Source of the DNA: Isoetes taiwanensis | Lineage: Eukaryota > Streptophyta > Lycopodiopsida > Isoetales > Isoetaceae | NCBI GenBank assembly: GCA_021234155.1 | Contig: JAJEKV010000002.1 | Span: 5,990,025 to 6,054,024 of the forward strand | Reading direction: 5' to 3' | DNA length: 64,000 nucleotides | Shown: positions 61,351 to 64,000 of the stretch, piece by piece | Layout: every line of letters starts with the position of its first letter | How positions within the stretch are numbered: position 1 is the stretch's first letter | Program-made: the position numbers and the translations under genes | The notes under the pieces: generated by a model | Told to the model about the DNA's origin: nothing | Databases searched by the model: none | Seen by the model: only the letters and a program-made list of their open reading frames with translations

Positions 61351-62277
61351 CGACGTCAAAAACGCATTTCTTAGTTGGGTGAACATGTGTGGTCTTCTGG
61401 CCACGGAACTTGCTCCCCAGGGCAATGTCGACGTCCTGAGTCCATTGGCAGAGACGAATCGCGGTTCCGAGGAGGGGAGATCGCCCGTCCGTCCCCAGGG
61501 CCTTGGGGAGAGGAAATTCGGGGCAAGCAGCTTCCGGGGGGATTTTAAGGTCCTTGCTCTGGCGTCAACACCCCCACTCCATGTCAAGACACGACGCAAG
61601 GTCCCGGCCGAATCTGATAAGGAGAGGGCCTCCGAAACGTAAACCCTGTGGGTTGCCAGTTTCTAGAAGGGTTTGCGTTTTGGGGGCCAAGACTTGGTCT
61701 GTTGCACTTGGGACTGGCCGAGAAGCCGCTGCGGTAGAGAATCGGAGCAAGGGGAACCGGCGGGCGGAGTTTGGGTCTGTCCTCCTCCCGATGTGGCAAG
61801 TAGAAGTCGGGGGGCTTTTGCGGTGACAAGACATTCATAAATTCGCAATTAATGCATTGTGCGAAAATAAATTCTGATTTTTTGCCGCCTAGATTCCTAA
61901 TTCATCTCCAAAGCACACAGCCCAATTTTGAAATTTTGAGGAGAAGGTCTAGGTCAAAGGGTTAGCATTAGAACGGTCGGGCAGCCCGGTTTGCGGAACA
62001 ACCAGTGGCACCCTTCCCCAAGTCAAACGCGGCCGGGATCTTGCGGGGATCCCTCACAAGAGGGGAGAGTCCAGACCCCAAGAGGCGGGATCAAAAAGTT
62101 CCCCGAGGCAGCCCTTCTGGCGGCGCTCCCGGGCCTGACGCTAATGACCACCCTTCCGGAGCGGTTCCCCTATCGGACCGTTGGATCCTCCGTTCAGGGC
62201 CCCTCTTGGGGAAGGCCCAAAAGATTCAGATCGGTCCAGAGAACTTGTCAAACCGCTGGGCGCCCCGAGGTCGGCCT

Positions 62278-62286
62278 TGTATAAAC
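62278..62286 (+). promoter_or_regulatory. TATA-like box in array unit (copy 1)
   Basis: TGTATAAAC lies in a GC-rich context at the same unit position as TATATAAAC at 63376-63384. Conservation between units suggests a promoter, as in LTRs or intergenic spacer promoters. No transcript start can be inferred. Confidence 0.35.
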
Positions 62287-63375
62287 CGCGATGTTTTGTC
62301 GTTCGCACCGGGAGGCTCGAATGGCAAATCGACCGCCAAATCATCCGGAATGGCGAAATTACCCTAGGGAGCAAGTTACAAGGTCGGTTTTGCAAAAAGA
62401 AAGAAACACTCACGCCCGCATCCACATCTTAGGCCAATTGACTACGAGTGTGATGGAAGTGAGCTACTTTGGCGCTTCTTGGAGGTCGGGTGGTCTTCGC
62501 CCGCGGAACTTGGTCCCCGGGGCAATATCGGCGTTTCGAGTCCATTGGCGAGCCAAATCGTGATTCCGAGGAGAGGGAGATCGCCGTCCGGGTCCCGGGG
62601 GCCTGGGGAGAGGAAATTCGGGGCAAGCGGCTTCAGGGGGGATTTTAGGGTCCCCGCCTCAGGCCAACACCCCCACTCCACGTCAAGTCCGCGGCGCAAG
62701 GTCCCGGTCAAATCGACAAGGAGAGGGCCTCAAACGTAAACCCCGTGGGTTGCCGTGTTCTAGAAGGGTTTGCGTTTTGGGGGCGAGACTTGGTCATTTG
62801 CACTTGGGACCTGGCCGAGATCTTTGCGGTAGAGAATACGGAGCAAGGGGAACCGACGGGGCGGAGTTTGGGCCTGTCCCTCCCCGATGTGGCAAGTAGA
62901 AGTGGGGGGTGCTTTTGCGGTGGCAAGACATTCATAAATTCGCAATTAATGCATTGTATGAAAATAAATTCTGATTTTTGCCCATTTGGAATCTCTCGAC
63001 ACACCTAATTTCGAAATTTTTGGAGAAGGTCTAGGCCAAAGGGTTAGCATTAGAGCGGTCGGGGCGGCCGATTCTGCGGGAGGCAACCGAAGTGGCACCC
63101 TTCCCCAAGTCAAACGAGGCCCGGGACCTTGCGGGGATCCCTCACAAGAGGGGAGAGTCCAGGACCCCAAGAGGCGGGATCCAAAAAGTTCCCGAGGCAG
63201 CCCTTCTGGCGGGCAAGCCCCGGGGGCTGCACGCTAATGACCACCCTCCCGGAGCCCGGTTCCCCTATCCGACCGTTGGATCCTCCGTTCAGGAGCCCCT
63301 CTTCGAGAAGGCCCAAAAGATTCCAGATCGGTCCGGGAGAACTTGTCAAACCGCGGGGCGTCCTGAGGTCGGCCT

Positions 63376-63384
63376 TATATAAAC
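63376..63384 (+). promoter_or_regulatory. TATA-like box in array unit (copy 2)
   Basis: TATATAAAC, the better match of the two. The sequence following it (CGCAGTGTTTTGTCGTTCG) is well kept compared with the 62278 copy. Confidence 0.4.
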
Positions 63385-64000
63385 CGCAGTGTTTTGTCGT
63401 TCGGGCACCGGGGAGGCTCCGGAATGGCAAATCGACCCTGCCAAATCATCCAGAATGGCGAAATTACCCTAGGGAGCAAGTTACAAGGTCGGTTTTGCAA
63501 AAGAAAGAAACATTCACGCCCTCCACGACAGTATCCCGCATCCACATCCTAGGCCAATTGACTACGAGTGTGATGGAAGTGAGCTACTTTGGCGCTTCTT
63601 GGAGGTCGGGTGGTCTTCTAGCCACGGAACTTGGTCCCCAGGGCAATATCGACGTTCTGAGTCCATTGGCAGAGCCAAATCGCGATTCCGGAGAGGGGAG
63701 GTCACCCGTCCGTCCCCAGGGCCTTGGGGAGAGGAAATTCCGGGGCAAGCGGCTTAGGGGGATTTTAGGGTCCCCGCCTCAAGGTCAATACCTCCACTCC
63801 ACGTCAAGTCACGGCGCCAAGGTCCCGGCGAATCGGGACAAGGAGAGGGCCTCCGAAACGTAAACCATGTGGGTTGCCAGGTTCTAGAAGGGTTTGCGTT
63901 TTGGGGGCCGAGACTTAGTCTATTGCACTTGGGACTGGCGAGAAGCCGCAGCCGAGAATACGGAGCAAGGGGAACCGGCGGAGCGAGTTTGGGCCTGTCC

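Larger units (their letters stand above)
61385..64000 (+). repeat. GC-rich tandem array, period about 1.1 kb
   Basis: Matching anchors recur: GGTCTTC within the block before CCACGGAACTTG-like sequence at 61390, 62492 and 63612; ACATTCATAAATTCGCAATT at 61831 and 62928; GGCCTT...ATAAACCG at 62273 and 63371. Periods are 1097-1120 bp. At least 2.4 units are present and the array runs past the window end. Units differ by scattered substitutions and small indels that break every reading frame, so the many open frames on both strands are not genes. An AT-rich island near the ACATTCATAA anchor interrupts an otherwise GC-rich unit. Confidence 0.92.

Noticed and set aside
61379-63863. Many ORFs up to 244 codons in the 1.1-kb array
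   Set aside because: Frames are open on both strands because of GC richness, and they are broken differently in each repeat unit.

Overview
The window is nuclear DNA from a land plant with a large, repeat-rich genome. Evidence: a spliced plant-type condensin-II gene, a class III peroxidase remnant with its intron, a plant PPR (pentatricopeptide repeat) pseudogene, a piece of nuclear 18S rRNA, and many decayed LTR retrotransposons and LINEs. Gene density is very low (one clearly intact gene, plus one or two small predicted ones, in 64 kb). A fern or other seedless vascular plant, or a gymnosperm, fits best; the sequence alone does not settle this.

Layout. 1-2773: 5' end of a minus-strand LTR retrotransposon (gag-like end, leader with two long hairpins, tRNA-iMet primer site, LTR of about 1.6 kb). 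2774-5100: no gene seen. 5106-6069: LINE 3' end. 6733-9384: broken PPR gene on the minus strand, split by about 430 bp of 18S rRNA sequence. 11832-12400: truncated peroxidase pseudogene. 12.4-19.3 kb: mostly featureless. 19.3-27.3 kb: Ty3/gypsy gag remnant, then a broken gene of about 2.6 kb with a DNA N6/N4-methyltransferase-like C-terminal half, then gypsy pol remnants with a 581-bp tandem duplication. 27.3-37.4 kb: repeats, a minus-strand gag with a zinc knuckle, and a retroposon carrying an orphan 166-aa ORF. 37537-38079: intact Cys-rich 180-aa ORF. 39.1-41.2 kb: an L1-type LINE with coiled-coil/RRM ORF1 and an endonuclease, but no reverse transcriptase.

45797-52264 is the one clearly functional gene: CAP-D3, the condensin-II HEAT-repeat subunit, for which I derive a 10-exon model of 1551 codons. 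Just downstream on the opposite strand (53417-54090) I derive a small 5-exon model with three consecutive exons of exactly 54 nt, all phase 1. 57.1-60.9 kb is a DDE-like transposase gene split by a 5'-truncated LINE. 60.9-61.35 kb is a dense cluster of TGCGACGT-type motifs including a long hairpin. From 61.4 kb to the window end is a GC-rich tandem array with a period of about 1.1 kb and a TATA-like box in each full unit.

Apart from CAP-D3 and possibly the two small genes, almost everything is broken by frameshifts, stops, truncation or nested insertion. I see no operon-like or functionally linked gene set. The best candidates for something undescribed are the methyltransferase-like gene family member, the 54-nt-exon gene, the L1 with a vertebrate-style ORF1, and the ACGT-rich foldback cluster.
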